Positions 9,461 to 19,459 are shown, counted from the stretch's first letter. The stretch is 64,000 nt of DNA from JBBRBB01 sp038206235 (GCA_038206235.1 JBBRBB010000010.1:1-64000); one strand, 5' to 3'. Translations and numbers: made by a program. Notes: a model not told the origin generated them from the sequence alone.

Positions 9461-12034
9461 TTAAAAATATTTGCTTATGCGTATTTGAATTAATTTTTCT
9501 TCATTCGAAATTCCATACGTTACATCGGCCAATATTTTATTAAAAGGTGATAGTATAATTCCCCCGCCATAGCCCGTATGCCATGTATTGGAATTTTCGC
9601 CGGGCATCCATACACGCCCATCATCAAAGAAAGCAAGCACGCCTGCTTTGCCATTGAAGATATGTGTTCTTACGGTGCTGATAAATCGTAAATCATTGGT
9701 ATTATAAAATACGGTTTTGCCCCAAAACCTGTCTCGCCTGTAACCGCGTAATGTGGGCCCGCCGATAGAAGCATATTGATAAAATTCAGGCCTGCCCTGA
9801 ATAGTTGCCGCACCTGTTCGTATAACAAAAGAAAATTTTGAAATTAGCGGAACGTACAACTGCATGTTACCTGTGTATTTTACAAATGATTTTGCTCCTT
9901 CAGTTAAGTTCCTTACGCCAATTGCATTTGCAGAAAATATAAAACCTTTTGTTGGCACAATTGAATCGTTAAGCGTGTGAAAATTATAGCCAAGCTGTGC
10001 GCCTGCAAAATTTGTTGATTTGAAAATTTTCTGATTTGTTTGACCAAATGTTTTATTAATAAATCTCGCTGTGTCTTGAATTACTTTCACGTTTTGAAAG
10101 AAGCCCGAAAAATTTATAGTGTTCTTTCCAAATCTGCGAATAACGCCGGGATTAAATATCCATTCTTCGGTGCGTGTTGTGTAAAAATTAATATCGTTTA
10201 TGGTGAATTGAGTTTCATTGCCAAGACCAAAAAAATGTGTCCATCTCACTGCATCATAATTTGCTTTTAAAGCAAAGTCCCATTTGCCAATTAGCTGAGG
10301 GAAAAGTGCGAGATAGGTAACGCTGAAAGCTTTTTCTGAAAGGGAATAATGCACATCGAATAATTGTTTGGATGCAAAAGGTTCCTTTCTCCATTTATGA
10401 TGAAGCCATTGATAGCCTAACCCAACATATATTCTGTCTTCATTGCTGTAAAAAACAGAAGGCTTAATTCCTTTTTTATCGTACAGAAATCCAGCGTAAC
10501 GAAAGGTGTGTACAGATGTGTCGTTTGAAAGATGAAGCTTTGTTTGTGAACCGGTTTTAAAAAAATTGTTGGCATCATCATATACATGCACCTTTCTTTT
10601 TTCCCCCGAAGAATTATTGGTAACAGAATCTTTATCATTACCACCAATGATTCTGATTTTTATTTCACTATCGGCATTTCCATCAATCGTATAACTGTCT
10701 TCTCCTGATAAACCGTATAACCTCACTTCTTCTGTTTCAGTTGCTTTAAAGATTCGGGAATAAAAAGCTGTGTCATTTATTTTGTCGTTTTCAATCTTGT
10801 ATAAATTGATTGATGTTTCATTATCATTCAATCGCTTTATTTCAAAATGTTCTCTTTGTTTGGAGCCAACAATTTCAACTTCTTTTGCTAAGAAAAGATA
10901 ATAGGTAGCAGCATATTCTTCGAGATGACTGCGCCTTGCTTTTAATTTTAAAATAATATCATTGCCTGATATGGGAAATATTTCCGGAGGTAATTGTTTC
11001 AGTGCTGTTTCAATAACATCATCTGTTAATGATTGCTGCAGTTGTTTCGCAATATTCTGCCAATCACTCAAAGTCATCTGATTTGTAAAGAACCTGTCTA
11101 AATTTCTTTCTTCGTAATTAAATGTTCTCACATCACGAAGATTGTTATCAAAAGGCTGCATATAATTTAATCCTCCTGCAGACATTACAAAATTTAGGAG
11201 CACACCATTGTGTTTTGAATATGCCTGGTCTCTATCCTGCGGCACCGGCTCGTATCTTTTTTTGTTCCCTGCTTCTGCTTCGCCCCATCCCCATTGGTCT
11301 TCATGCCTGTCCCAATCACCGATAAACATATCAAACAATCTTGCTCTTGCAAAAGCTCTTTGGTCAACCTTCACATCATTGTCTTCATATATTTTTTTCA
11401 AGAGTTCTTCGGTATTAATAAATTTTTTGAAATTGCCTAAATTATCAGCCTCATGCCAATCGCCATCAAGGCGTTGCTCAAAAAGATAAAGCTTGTTTCC
11501 ATATTTTTTATTGAAAGTATCGAGCGCCGCCTGTTCAGGTAAAAAAACGTATTGCGGATAAGTGTGATAAATGTTTGCCTTTTCTGCCATCAGCGGAACA
11601 GAGGCAGCAGCATAAGGATGCGACATTGAAACTTCATCGTTCACAATATTCTCTATAAATGTGTGCTGAAAATCCTGCGGAATCACTTTTGCAAGTGTTT
11701 TATCAACCGAACGCAACGCATATTCTTTTTCATCTTTGGTTTTAATATGTAATGATTTTGTTTGATGCCCGCCACCTGCTTTATATGCCGTTAATCCGCC
11801 CTTTGCCGAATCTAATAGTATAACTGGAACCGTAACGGGTGTAGTCCACTCTTTACGATAATTGCTGCCCCAAAGCCATTGATGAAAAGAAGAGCTTTTG
11901 TATTGAGGCCCGGCAACAACTATTTTGTATTTATTAGTTGTGTCAGCCGGTTTGGTTTGTGCATTTGCGTGTTGCAAAATGAGGACAGCAAAAAATAAAA
12001 AGAAAATCTGAATTATGTAAATGTTTCTCATCAT
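9461..12034 (-). CDS. Outer-membrane beta-barrel (BamA/TamA-like) with N-terminal kinase-like domain
   Basis: I start at the Met 27 bp inside the longest frame, because it gives a normal signal peptide (MMRNIYIIQIFFLFFAVLIL then ending at ANAQ). The N-terminal half (to about residue 400) carries DMFIGDWDRHEDQWGWGEAE followed by YEPVPQDRDQAY, a GDWDRH motif like the catalytic loop of PI4K/HipA/Fam20-type atypical kinases (inference). The C-terminal half is a surface-antigen D15-like barrel with TLRGYRRDRFWG and a terminal beta-signal ending in Phe (IRISKYF). No POTRA repeats are visible, unlike BamA. The role is unknown; this fusion is found in Bacteroidetes proteins annotated as BamA/TamA family. 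Confidence 0.72.
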   Translation of the reverse strand: MMRNIYIIQIFFLFFAVLILQHANAQTKPADTTNKYKIVVAGPQYKSSSFHQWLWGSNYRKEWTTPVTVPVILLDSAKGGLTAYKAGGGHQTKSLHIKTKDEKEYALRSVDKTLAKVIPQDFQHTFIENIVNDEVSMSHPYAAASVPLMAEKANIYHTYPQYVFLPEQAALDTFNKKYGNKLYLFEQRLDGDWHEADNLGNFKKFINTEELLKKIYEDNDVKVDQRAFARARLFDMFIGDWDRHEDQWGWGEAEAGNKKRYEPVPQDRDQAYSKHNGVLLNFVMSAGGLNYMQPFDNNLRDVRTFNYEERNLDRFFTNQMTLSDWQNIAKQLQQSLTDDVIETALKQLPPEIFPISGNDIILKLKARRSHLEEYAATYYLFLAKEVEIVGSKQREHFEIKRLNDNETSINLYKIENDKINDTAFYSRIFKATETEEVRLYGLSGEDSYTIDGNADSEIKIRIIGGNDKDSVTNNSSGEKRKVHVYDDANNFFKTGSQTKLHLSNDTSVHTFRYAGFLYDKKGIKPSVFYSNEDRIYVGLGYQWLHHKWRKEPFASKQLFDVHYSLSEKAFSVTYLALFPQLIGKWDFALKANYDAVRWTHFFGLGNETQFTINDINFYTTRTEEWIFNPGVIRRFGKNTINFSGFFQNVKVIQDTARFINKTFGQTNQKIFKSTNFAGAQLGYNFHTLNDSIVPTKGFIFSANAIGVRNLTEGAKSFVKYTGNMQLYVPLISKFSFVIRTGAATIQGRPEFYQYASIGGPTLRGYRRDRFWGKTVFYNTNDLRFISTVRTHIFNGKAGVLAFFDDGRVWMPGENSNTWHTGYGGGIILSPFNKILADVTYGISNEEKLIQIRISKYF

Positions 12035-12061
12035 ATAAATTGAGTCGTCTATTAAATTCAT

Positions 12062-12100
12062 GGTCAGACCCGGAACAGCCTGTTCCGAAAAATTCGGAAG
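12062..12100. other. Overlapping hairpins between two minus-strand genes
   Basis: The spacer holds CGGAACA-GCC-TGTTCCG (12071-12087) and a competing CCGAA-AAA-TTCGG (12085-12097) that share bases 12085-12087, so the stems exclude each other. A short GGTC-A-GACC lies at 12062-12070. No U-run follows on the minus strand, so this is not a classic terminator; a repeat-type palindrome or attenuator is possible. Confidence 0.5.
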
Positions 12101-12112
12101 TCAAACCATGGG

Positions 12113-15100
12113 TTATTTTCCGTTAAACTGTAAGAAAGCAACTCCTGCCTGTGCATTTTCTCTTGCATTTTTCAGCTTTGTAAAAATATAAATTGAATGA
12201 AACTGCTTGTCTGTTATAGGTTGCAATAAAATATGCACTGTGCCCGTAGTAAACTTACTATTTTTTTGTGATGACAAACTTCCTTTGCCAAGCAATTTTC
12301 CATCGGGAGTATCAAGTTTAATTTCAAAATCATAACCATATTCAGGAGGGCTTGCCCAACCCAATGATAAATCAACTGACTTAACGCCGGTAAAATCAAT
12401 GTTGTCAAGTGCAAACCAGCCTTCGTTCTTTGGCATTGCCATGTAACTTGCGCCGTTGAAATTTCCAATAGTAAAACCCTTTATTTTTTCTTTGCCGGTA
12501 AACATCGCAGTACTTCCATTTAAAACTGCAGTATTTCTGCCTGTTAATCCTTTAATGTTATTGCCGCCTTTATCAGTATAGCTTGCATATAAAACTAATG
12601 AAGTATTTGGTTTTAGATTTGAAGGAGGAATGATAGTTCCGTTTTGTGGCAGAGATTTTTTTATTCCTTTCTGATTTGATAAAGAAAGAATCCACTGAAT
12701 AATTTGCTGCACATCGCTCTGCGCTAAGTTAGGATGCGCCGCCATTTGTGTTTCGCCCCAAACTCCTCCCCCACCCTTAATAATCTTTTCATTTAAATAA
12801 GTTGATGCGTTTTCATCTTTGCTGTATTTCTTTGCAACCTGCATAAACGTTGGGCCGATGGATGTTTCATTTTCTTTATGAGAGCTTTTGCAATCAAGCG
12901 TTAGTACAAGATTTTTTCCACTAACCATCGCTTCTCCCTGCTGATGTCCTATAGGCGCTGCAGCAGCTTTATTAAAACCCTCAACATAATCCGCAGAAAC
13001 AAAAAGATTCGCCGCATCTATTTTCGAAGTATCGCCTTTATCCATTACACTTACAGAATAACTAACGGGAAGTCCGGGAACAAAGAAAGATTTATTAGGG
13101 GTATTAACTGCAATATTTATTTCAGGAGTTTCATTGCCGGCATATATTTCAACCGCATCACTTTTTGAAGAGGCACCCTGAGCATCTTTCACTTCAACAG
13201 AAATTTTATAATCACCTGCGGTGGTATAACTATAATTTATTTCAGGTGTTGATGTTTCTTTCTTTTCGCCATTACCCAAATCCCACACGTAAGTTATTTT
13301 ATCATTCTCAGGGTCTTTTGCGTTAACTGTTGCTTTTATATTAAAGGGTAAGTTACCTGTTGTTCTATCAACATTTATAGAAGTAATTTTGGGTGGCCTG
13401 TTGCCGGCAGTATAATCAATTCTTGATAAACCTGCATCGGGATTTTTTGCATACCATCCGGTTCCATATTCAAGCAAATATAATTTTCCATCTGGCCCAA
13501 CTTCCATGTCAATGCAGTTGTGTAATTGAATGTGCTCCATAAAAGGCTCCATCTTATCAAAATCACCATTGGGCAGCATGGTTACTGCTTTTATCCAGCC
13601 GCGTATCCAATCGTAAATAAATAATTTCTCATTGTAATAATCAGGCAAGCGGGTTTCTTTCGGGAACATATCAGTATAATAAACCGGTCCTGCCATTGCA
13701 TTGCGACCGCCCGTGCCTACCTGCGGAAAATCAGGAGAATTTGCATAAGGATACCAGATGAATGCAGGTTGCGCCGCAGGTAATTCTGTTAAGCCTGTAT
13801 TATTTCCTGAATTATTGATTGGTTTGTTTGGGTCAAATGCAGGTCCATGCTCGCCTGTTGCATAATTATACTGGTGATAAGCATAATTGTTTCCAACAAA
13901 CAACGGCCATCCAAAATAGCCTGCTTTTCTTGCCTGGTTTATTTCATCATAGCCACGTGGGCCACGTGTATCAAGACTATCATTGTTTGCATCGGGTCCT
14001 ACTTCACCCCAATATAAATAACTATTTTTCTGGTCAACAGAAATACGGTATGGATTACGATTTCCCATCACATAAATTTCCGGTCTTGTTTTATCTGTGC
14101 CTGTGGAAAAAAGATTTCCATTAGGAATTTCATACGTTCCATCATCCTTCACACGTATACGAATAATTTTTCCGCGAAGGTCATCGGTATTTCCTGCAGA
14201 CCTTCTTGCATCGTATTGCTGGTGACCGGGAATATCATTTAACGGCGCAAAGCCACTGTTCACATATTTAACACCAGGCTCATCAAATGGTGTTGAATTA
14301 TCGCCGGTAGAGAGATATAATAAACCATCAGGACCAAATGCAATAGAGCCGCCTGTATGGCAACATATCTCACGCTGCGAATGAACTTCAAGAATTGTTT
14401 TTTCTGTGGAAGGCTCAATCGTATCATTCTTAAATGTGAATCTTGATAAGCGATTTACTGAACTGTTTATCGGGCTGTAATACATATACACCCAATTATT
14501 TTTTGCGTAGTTTGGGTCTTTACACAAACCCATCAAACCTTCTTCTGCATTTACTCCCGGTGTATTTGCATGCCAGTAAACATTGAGATAGCCAGCTTGT
14601 TTTACCTGCTTCGTATCATGCTTGTATAACATTATCTCGCCGCGGCGCTGAACAATAAGTATATCAAGGTTTGGCAGAATTGTCATTTCTGTCGGCTCAA
14701 AAAATGTTGCCTGCACTAACATTGTTTTTGTAAAGCGGTCTTCATCAGGCGGCAATTGTGTTTTTGCTTTTGCATAATTCAATACTTTGTTATCACCGAT
14801 TGCATATTGAATGCCGCCAAGTAAATGTTTGAGATAATTTTCTTCTGTGTAAGATTCTTCTGTATGACCAAGCTCTGTATAAAATGCACGTCCGCCATCA
14901 TAATCGTGATACCATGCCATTGGATGATAATCTCCATTAGTTCCGCCTGTATATGATTTTTCATCAATCGTTATAAGCACATGCACATCCGGATTTAATT
15001 TTTTGAAATTATATAATTCATCTGTTCGCTGCCAGGAGGTATCTGTAAAAAAATCTGTTGATGGCTGATTTTTATCCTTAATAATAAATTTCGCCTGTTG

Positions 15101-15517
15101 AATTTTGGGATGACCATTAAAATAGCCGCCCACCAATCTTCCATACCAGCCCCAGTCGTATTCCGTATCAGTAGCAGAATGCACACCAACAAATCCACCG
15201 CCTGCCTGTATATAACGTTCGAAAGCCGCTTCCTGCCTGTAATTAAGTACATCGCCTGTAGTGTTTAAAAAAATAACCGCCGAATATTTTTTTAAAGAAT
15301 CATCATTGAATATATCGGCATTTTCTGTTGTGTCAACATCAAAATTGTTTTCCTGTCCAAGTTTTTGAATCGCTGCAATACCGTTGGGAATTGAAGAATG
15401 ACGAAAGCCGGTTGTTTTGGTAAAAACTAATACCAATGGTTTACCATTTCGTTTGTTGCTGCACGAAAAAATAAAACAGGTGAATACTGCTAAAAGTAAA
15501 AAGCATATTCTTTTCAT
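12113..15517 (-). CDS. ThuA / PQQ-type sugar dehydrogenase / PKD / cytochrome-like / CBM fusion lipoprotein
   Basis: The 1134-residue lipoprotein (lipobox FIFSC) has, in order: a ThuA-like domain (about 25-240), a glucose/sorbosone dehydrogenase beta-propeller (about 250-725; RNPYRISVDQ and GGRNAMAGPVYY), a PKD domain (about 735-820; YVWDLGNGE), a class-I cytochrome-c-like domain (about 870-960) and a CBM6-like tail (about 985-1134). Proteins of this plan are common in Bacteroidetes and probably oxidise sugars in the periplasm or at the cell surface. The heme motif reads CKSSH instead of CxxCH: the second Cys codon is TCT (Ser), one base from TGT. The rest of that domain (GPTFMQVAKKY and GGGGVWGETQMAAHP) is intact. 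Confidence 0.88.
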   Translation of the reverse strand: MKRICFLLLAVFTCFIFSCSNKRNGKPLVLVFTKTTGFRHSSIPNGIAAIQKLGQENNFDVDTTENADIFNDDSLKKYSAVIFLNTTGDVLNYRQEAAFERYIQAGGGFVGVHSATDTEYDWGWYGRLVGGYFNGHPKIQQAKFIIKDKNQPSTDFFTDTSWQRTDELYNFKKLNPDVHVLITIDEKSYTGGTNGDYHPMAWYHDYDGGRAFYTELGHTEESYTEENYLKHLLGGIQYAIGDNKVLNYAKAKTQLPPDEDRFTKTMLVQATFFEPTEMTILPNLDILIVQRRGEIMLYKHDTKQVKQAGYLNVYWHANTPGVNAEEGLMGLCKDPNYAKNNWVYMYYSPINSSVNRLSRFTFKNDTIEPSTEKTILEVHSQREICCHTGGSIAFGPDGLLYLSTGDNSTPFDEPGVKYVNSGFAPLNDIPGHQQYDARRSAGNTDDLRGKIIRIRVKDDGTYEIPNGNLFSTGTDKTRPEIYVMGNRNPYRISVDQKNSYLYWGEVGPDANNDSLDTRGPRGYDEINQARKAGYFGWPLFVGNNYAYHQYNYATGEHGPAFDPNKPINNSGNNTGLTELPAAQPAFIWYPYANSPDFPQVGTGGRNAMAGPVYYTDMFPKETRLPDYYNEKLFIYDWIRGWIKAVTMLPNGDFDKMEPFMEHIQLHNCIDMEVGPDGKLYLLEYGTGWYAKNPDAGLSRIDYTAGNRPPKITSINVDRTTGNLPFNIKATVNAKDPENDKITYVWDLGNGEKKETSTPEINYSYTTAGDYKISVEVKDAQGASSKSDAVEIYAGNETPEINIAVNTPNKSFFVPGLPVSYSVSVMDKGDTSKIDAANLFVSADYVEGFNKAAAAPIGHQQGEAMVSGKNLVLTLDCKSSHKENETSIGPTFMQVAKKYSKDENASTYLNEKIIKGGGGVWGETQMAAHPNLAQSDVQQIIQWILSLSNQKGIKKSLPQNGTIIPPSNLKPNTSLVLYASYTDKGGNNIKGLTGRNTAVLNGSTAMFTGKEKIKGFTIGNFNGASYMAMPKNEGWFALDNIDFTGVKSVDLSLGWASPPEYGYDFEIKLDTPDGKLLGKGSLSSQKNSKFTTGTVHILLQPITDKQFHSIYIFTKLKNARENAQAGVAFLQFNGK

Positions 15518-15728
15518 ATTGGTGTTTATACTGAAAAAGAAATAAAGGCGGAATAAATTTAAGAGTAATATAAATCCCGTTATAAAAAGATTTTGTGAGT
15601 AGCTGAAAAGATTGTTCGGCTTTCTGTAACTTTTTTGTTCAAAAAATTTTGGCCTGACAATAAAGAAACAGAAAAGTTAACTTGCGCTTGTTTAATTCAG
15701 ACTCTAACAGCAACTCAACATCTTCCGC

Positions 15729-16448
15729 ATGAATGCCATTATTAATTGTATCGTTATTGATGATAATAATTTAGACAGGCTGATAATTGAAGATTATGTT
15801 TCGCAATGCAGCAGCCTGAAACTGCTGGGCAGCTTCAGCAATCCTGTTGAAAGTATAGAGACAATTAAAGCGGGAAAAATTCAACTCCTGTTCATGGATA
15901 TTGATATGCCCGTCATTAATGGCATCGATTTTTTTAAAAAATTAGAGAATCCGCCTGTATGTATTTTTGTAACTACGTATCCTGAGTATGCGCTGGAAGC
16001 CTTTAATACACACGCTTTTGATTATTTACTGAAGCCTGTAAAAAAAGAACGCTTTGAACAGGCAGTTAAAAGAACTGAAGAATTATTCGATATACAGGCA
16101 AAGGCATTGTTGTATGATATGAATGTGGAGCATGATACACTTACTATTAAAGAGGGAAACACCATTAATAAAGTTTTAATCAGTGATATTATTTATTTGG
16201 AAGCATTAACCAATTATACAAAAGTTGTTACCAATAATAAGAAGTATATTACACTATGCAACCTGAAAAATTTTTTGGAAGAGCTGCCGCAGGAAAAATT
16301 TCTGCGGGTGCACAGAAGCTATGCAGTAGCTAAAAATAAAATCAATCGTTTAGAGAGTGGAGAATTAATTTTAGGTGAGCATAAAATTCCCTTAGGAAAA
16401 ACCTACCGGCAGCAGATAAATAAAATCATTTCAGAAAAGGCCAGATAA
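15729..16448 (+). CDS. LytTR-family response regulator
   Basis: The 239-residue protein has an N-terminal receiver domain with acidic pocket Asp11/Asp12, phospho-acceptor Asp57 (LLFMDIDMP), Thr in FVTTYPEYALEAF and Lys in LLKPVKK, followed by a C-terminal LytTR DNA-binding domain (about 140-236; DIIYLEALTNYTKVVT and FLRVHRSYAVAKNKI). It should bind DNA directly when phosphorylated. Next on the same strand are a small exported protein and a TPR-containing kinase, its most likely partner. Confidence 0.93.
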   Translation: MNAIINCIVIDDNNLDRLIIEDYVSQCSSLKLLGSFSNPVESIETIKAGKIQLLFMDIDMPVINGIDFFKKLENPPVCIFVTTYPEYALEAFNTHAFDYLLKPVKKERFEQAVKRTEELFDIQAKALLYDMNVEHDTLTIKEGNTINKVLISDIIYLEALTNYTKVVTNNKKYITLCNLKNFLEELPQEKFLRVHRSYAVAKNKINRLESGELILGEHKIPLGKTYRQQINKIISEKAR

Positions 16449-16497
16449 CAAAAAACATTGCTTACATTTCATTTTTAAATCTCTAAATCAACCTGCC

Positions 16498-16695
16498 ATG
16501 AAAGCAACATTAGTAATAGTAGCATTGATAGTTATTCTTGTAACTAATTTGGGTAAAACGGGCTGCGATTGCACAAATAGTGCAGACAGCACGGGAGGTT
16601 CATCGCATGATACCATTCATAGAAGTTCGGCTAAGGCTCTTCTTTTAACAGACAGCACCGGTGGTTCTTCGCATGATACCATTCCCAAACATTAA
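16498..16695 (+). CDS. Small exported protein with duplicated 11-residue motif
   Basis: The 65-residue protein starts with a hydrophobic segment (MKATLVIVALIVILVTNLGK) then a Cys that is a poor lipobox match (KTGC). The rest is hydrophilic and carries the motif DSTGGSSHDTI twice (coding 16585-16617 and 16651-16683). The two 33-bp copies differ at three bases, all synonymous third-codon positions, which argues that this is a real gene whose motif is conserved by selection. It lies 49 bp after the LytTR regulator and 115 bp before the TPR kinase. I do not recognise a family. Confidence 0.6.
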   Translation: MKATLVIVALIVILVTNLGKTGCDCTNSADSTGGSSHDTIHRSSAKALLLTDSTGGSSHDTIPKH

Positions 16696-16810
16696 AATAA
16701 ACATCGGCAAATTTGCTTTAAGAAAGAACATTGTTTTATCTGCCATATTTTTACGGCCAGGAAATATATTGTCTTCCTGTTTCCGGTAATCTACTTTTAT
16801 AATCGTTATT

Positions 16811-18646
16811 ATGCGATTAAGTCTCATTATCGTTTTAGTATGTACTCTCGCAGTTTTCAATTTTGATACAGTTTGCTCTGCTCAGCAAATCACACTTGAT
16901 AGTTTATTTGCTATTGCAAAGAAGAGTTTGAATGAGAATAATTATTCTAAGGCAATTGAACTGTATCAAAACTGTTTAAAAGAATCACAGAAGCAAAACG
17001 ATTTTACAAAAATTGGTACAGCCTATATTGGCGTTGGTATCGCTTATGATAAAAGCGGCATCTACGATTCCTCTTTGAGCAATTATTTTAAAGCTTTAAA
17101 AAATTATGAGATTGCAAAAAATGAAAAAAAGCAAGCGGGAACGCTGAAAAATATTGGCAACACTTACCGTATAATCAGGTCTTATGATAAGTCTCATGAT
17201 TTTCTTCAGCAGGCGCTTATAAAATTTCAAAAGATTAATGATTCAACCGGAATGGCAAATGTGTTCAACGATATAGGGTTAACGTATATGGATGAGCATA
17301 ATAATACAGAAGCAATTAATCATTTTAAAAAAGTTATTTATCAATATAATAAGTATGCAACTGAAGAAGTAAAAGCATTTGCATTTAATAATATCGCCAT
17401 TATTTATTCAAATATTGGTAAGTACGATGAGTCTTTCAATAATTATTCTCACTCATTGCAATTAATGCAACAGCAGAACAATCAATATGGTGTTGCTTTA
17501 ACTCTTGGCGACCTCGGAGATTTATTTAATAAAAAAGGCAGCTATACCAAATCTCTTGAGTACAGTAAGCAATCGCTTTCTATTTCAGAAAAAATTGTCT
17601 CTAAAGAATTAATGGCAAATGCTTATAGAAATCTTGCTGACTGCTATACACATCTCGGCGATTTTAAACAAGCGTTTATTTTTTTAAACAAGCAGATGAA
17701 TGTAAAGGATTCCATTTTTAAAGAACAGAGTGCAAGAAGCTATGCCGAAATGGAAACACGATACGAAACAGAAAAAAAGCAAAAAGAAATTCGTTTACTG
17801 GAGCTGGAAAATAATCTAAAAAATATTGCAATAACCAATCAGCGCCGAACTTTTTATTTATTCTTAATTGTTCTTGCCTTTATTCTGATAATCGCTGTGC
17901 TGCTGTACCGCAGCTACCGCATTAAACAAAAAGCAAATACAGCTCTTGGCTTGCTGAACAATAAATTGAATGAAGCAAATGCTTCAAAAGTTAAGCTGTT
18001 AAGCATTCTTAGTCATGATTTAAGAAGCCCGGTAAGTAATCTCTTTAGTTTTCTGCAGTTGCAAAAGCAATCTCCGCATCGCCTTACAAAAGAAGAACAG
18101 AATGAGCATGGCAAACAGGTTAGCGTTGCTGCTGAAAATTTATTAGATGCTATGGAGGATTTGCTTATTTGGACCAAGAGTCAAATGGATAATTTTAATC
18201 CTGCAGATGAAGAAGTAAACCTTTTTTATTTTTTTGATGAGATTATTAATTTAAACAGCACTGCTGCTGCTAACAAAAATATTCAGTTATTAAAAGATTG
18301 CCCGCCCAATTTAAGCTTCTGCACCGACACCAATTTTCTCCGCATTATTCTCAGAAACCTAACATCGAATGCCATTAAGTTTACGCCTGAAAATGGAACC
18401 ATTCATTTGATTGCTTCTAAACAAAATAAAACGCTTACCATTTCTGTAAGAGACAATGGACCCGGAATAACGCCGGAGCACATACAATCTATCTTTGAAT
18501 GGAATAGTATTCGCAGCGATTCTTCCGGCTTAGGTTTAAAGCTTGCCAAAGAATTTACAGAAAAATTAAATGGTGTTATCAGTGTTGAATCACAATTGGG
18601 TAAGGGCGCCGAATTTCAATTGGTTTTCCCTTTGCACGAAGAATAA
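16811..18646 (+). CDS. TPR-containing sensor histidine kinase
   Basis: The 611-residue protein has a signal peptide (MRLSLIIVLVCTLAVFNFDT, cleaved after CSAQ), about six tetratricopeptide repeats (about 30-310), a transmembrane helix (about 345-365, YLFLIVLAFILIIAVLLY), a short coiled coil, a HisKA domain with His in LSILSHDLRSPVSNLF, and an HATPase domain (N box NLTSNAIKFTPENG; G1 DNGPGITPEH; G2 SSGLGLKLAKEF). The TPR sensor therefore faces the periplasm and may bind a protein or peptide. It probably phosphorylates the LytTR regulator at 15729 (inference from position). Confidence 0.92.
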   Translation: MRLSLIIVLVCTLAVFNFDTVCSAQQITLDSLFAIAKKSLNENNYSKAIELYQNCLKESQKQNDFTKIGTAYIGVGIAYDKSGIYDSSLSNYFKALKNYEIAKNEKKQAGTLKNIGNTYRIIRSYDKSHDFLQQALIKFQKINDSTGMANVFNDIGLTYMDEHNNTEAINHFKKVIYQYNKYATEEVKAFAFNNIAIIYSNIGKYDESFNNYSHSLQLMQQQNNQYGVALTLGDLGDLFNKKGSYTKSLEYSKQSLSISEKIVSKELMANAYRNLADCYTHLGDFKQAFIFLNKQMNVKDSIFKEQSARSYAEMETRYETEKKQKEIRLLELENNLKNIAITNQRRTFYLFLIVLAFILIIAVLLYRSYRIKQKANTALGLLNNKLNEANASKVKLLSILSHDLRSPVSNLFSFLQLQKQSPHRLTKEEQNEHGKQVSVAAENLLDAMEDLLIWTKSQMDNFNPADEEVNLFYFFDEIINLNSTAAANKNIQLLKDCPPNLSFCTDTNFLRIILRNLTSNAIKFTPENGTIHLIASKQNKTLTISVRDNGPGITPEHIQSIFEWNSIRSDSSGLGLKLAKEFTEKLNGVISVESQLGKGAEFQLVFPLHEE

Positions 18647-18778
18647 AACCATTTCGGAAAAAAATAAAAGAGCGTTCGTGTATTATATCAATCCCTTCAT
18701 ACAGTAATTTCTTTTCTCACTTTATTGTACTAATAAATTTGTTGCAGCATAATAAATCAACAATAAAAGGAGTACAAA

Positions 18779-19459
18779 ATGCAAAGCTCACAAACACTAA
18801 TGGCCAGTGTCACATTTACTAAAAAAGTTCTTGCGCCAAAAAGTATAAACGGCATAGAAAGAACTGCTATTAAAAGCAATCCGCATCCCGACCAAAAATA
18901 TATAGATGCACTGTTGCATAATAACACGCCGGTGCTGAACGAACTCTATCAAAAATTCTCTGGCACAATCAAGCGCATGATTTTACAAAACAATGGCACC
19001 GAAGCAGACGCTGCCGATATTTTACAGGATGCGCTGCTATCTCTTTACGACAAAGCAAAAACAGAGCACTTTGTTTTAACCTGCCCCCTGAACTCTTTTC
19101 TTTATCTCGTATGTAAAAACAGGTGGATAAATGAATTGAAAAAAAGAAAATCGCAAAACGTGATATTTACTGATGTTTGCGAAGATGCTTATGCAGCGGA
19201 AGACAGCTTTAAGATTGCAGAAGAGAGCCTGCAGCAGCAGGAGCGCAAAAATTTATTAGAAGAAAGGTTTCAGCAGCTCACCGAAAGCAATAAGCAATTA
19301 CTGCGTCTTTGCTTCAGTGGCAAATCAATGGAAGAAACAGCGAGAGCATTGAATGTATCGTATGGCTATGCCCGTAAAAAGAAATCGGAGTGCATGGCAA
19401 AATTAATTTCATTGGTAAAACAATCGCCTGAATTTAATTTGCTTAAGGCGCTGAATTAA
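18779..19459 (+). CDS. ECF-type RNA polymerase sigma factor
   Basis: The 226-residue protein has a sigma-70 region 2 (about 55-120; DAADILQDALLSLYDKAK and LNSFLYLVCKNRWINELKKR) and region 4 with helix-turn-helix (about 160-215; LTESNKQLLRLCFSGKSMEE then LNVSYGYARKKKSECM). The first 45 residues are a non-conserved extension. No anti-sigma gene is adjacent, so control may come from the upstream signalling genes. A TAAATTTG box at 18734-18741 resembles the Bacteroidetes -7 element, but no good -33 element is visible at the right distance. Confidence 0.88.
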   Translation: MQSSQTLMASVTFTKKVLAPKSINGIERTAIKSNPHPDQKYIDALLHNNTPVLNELYQKFSGTIKRMILQNNGTEADAADILQDALLSLYDKAKTEHFVLTCPLNSFLYLVCKNRWINELKKRKSQNVIFTDVCEDAYAAEDSFKIAEESLQQQERKNLLEERFQQLTESNKQLLRLCFSGKSMEETARALNVSYGYARKKKSECMAKLISLVKQSPEFNLLKALN

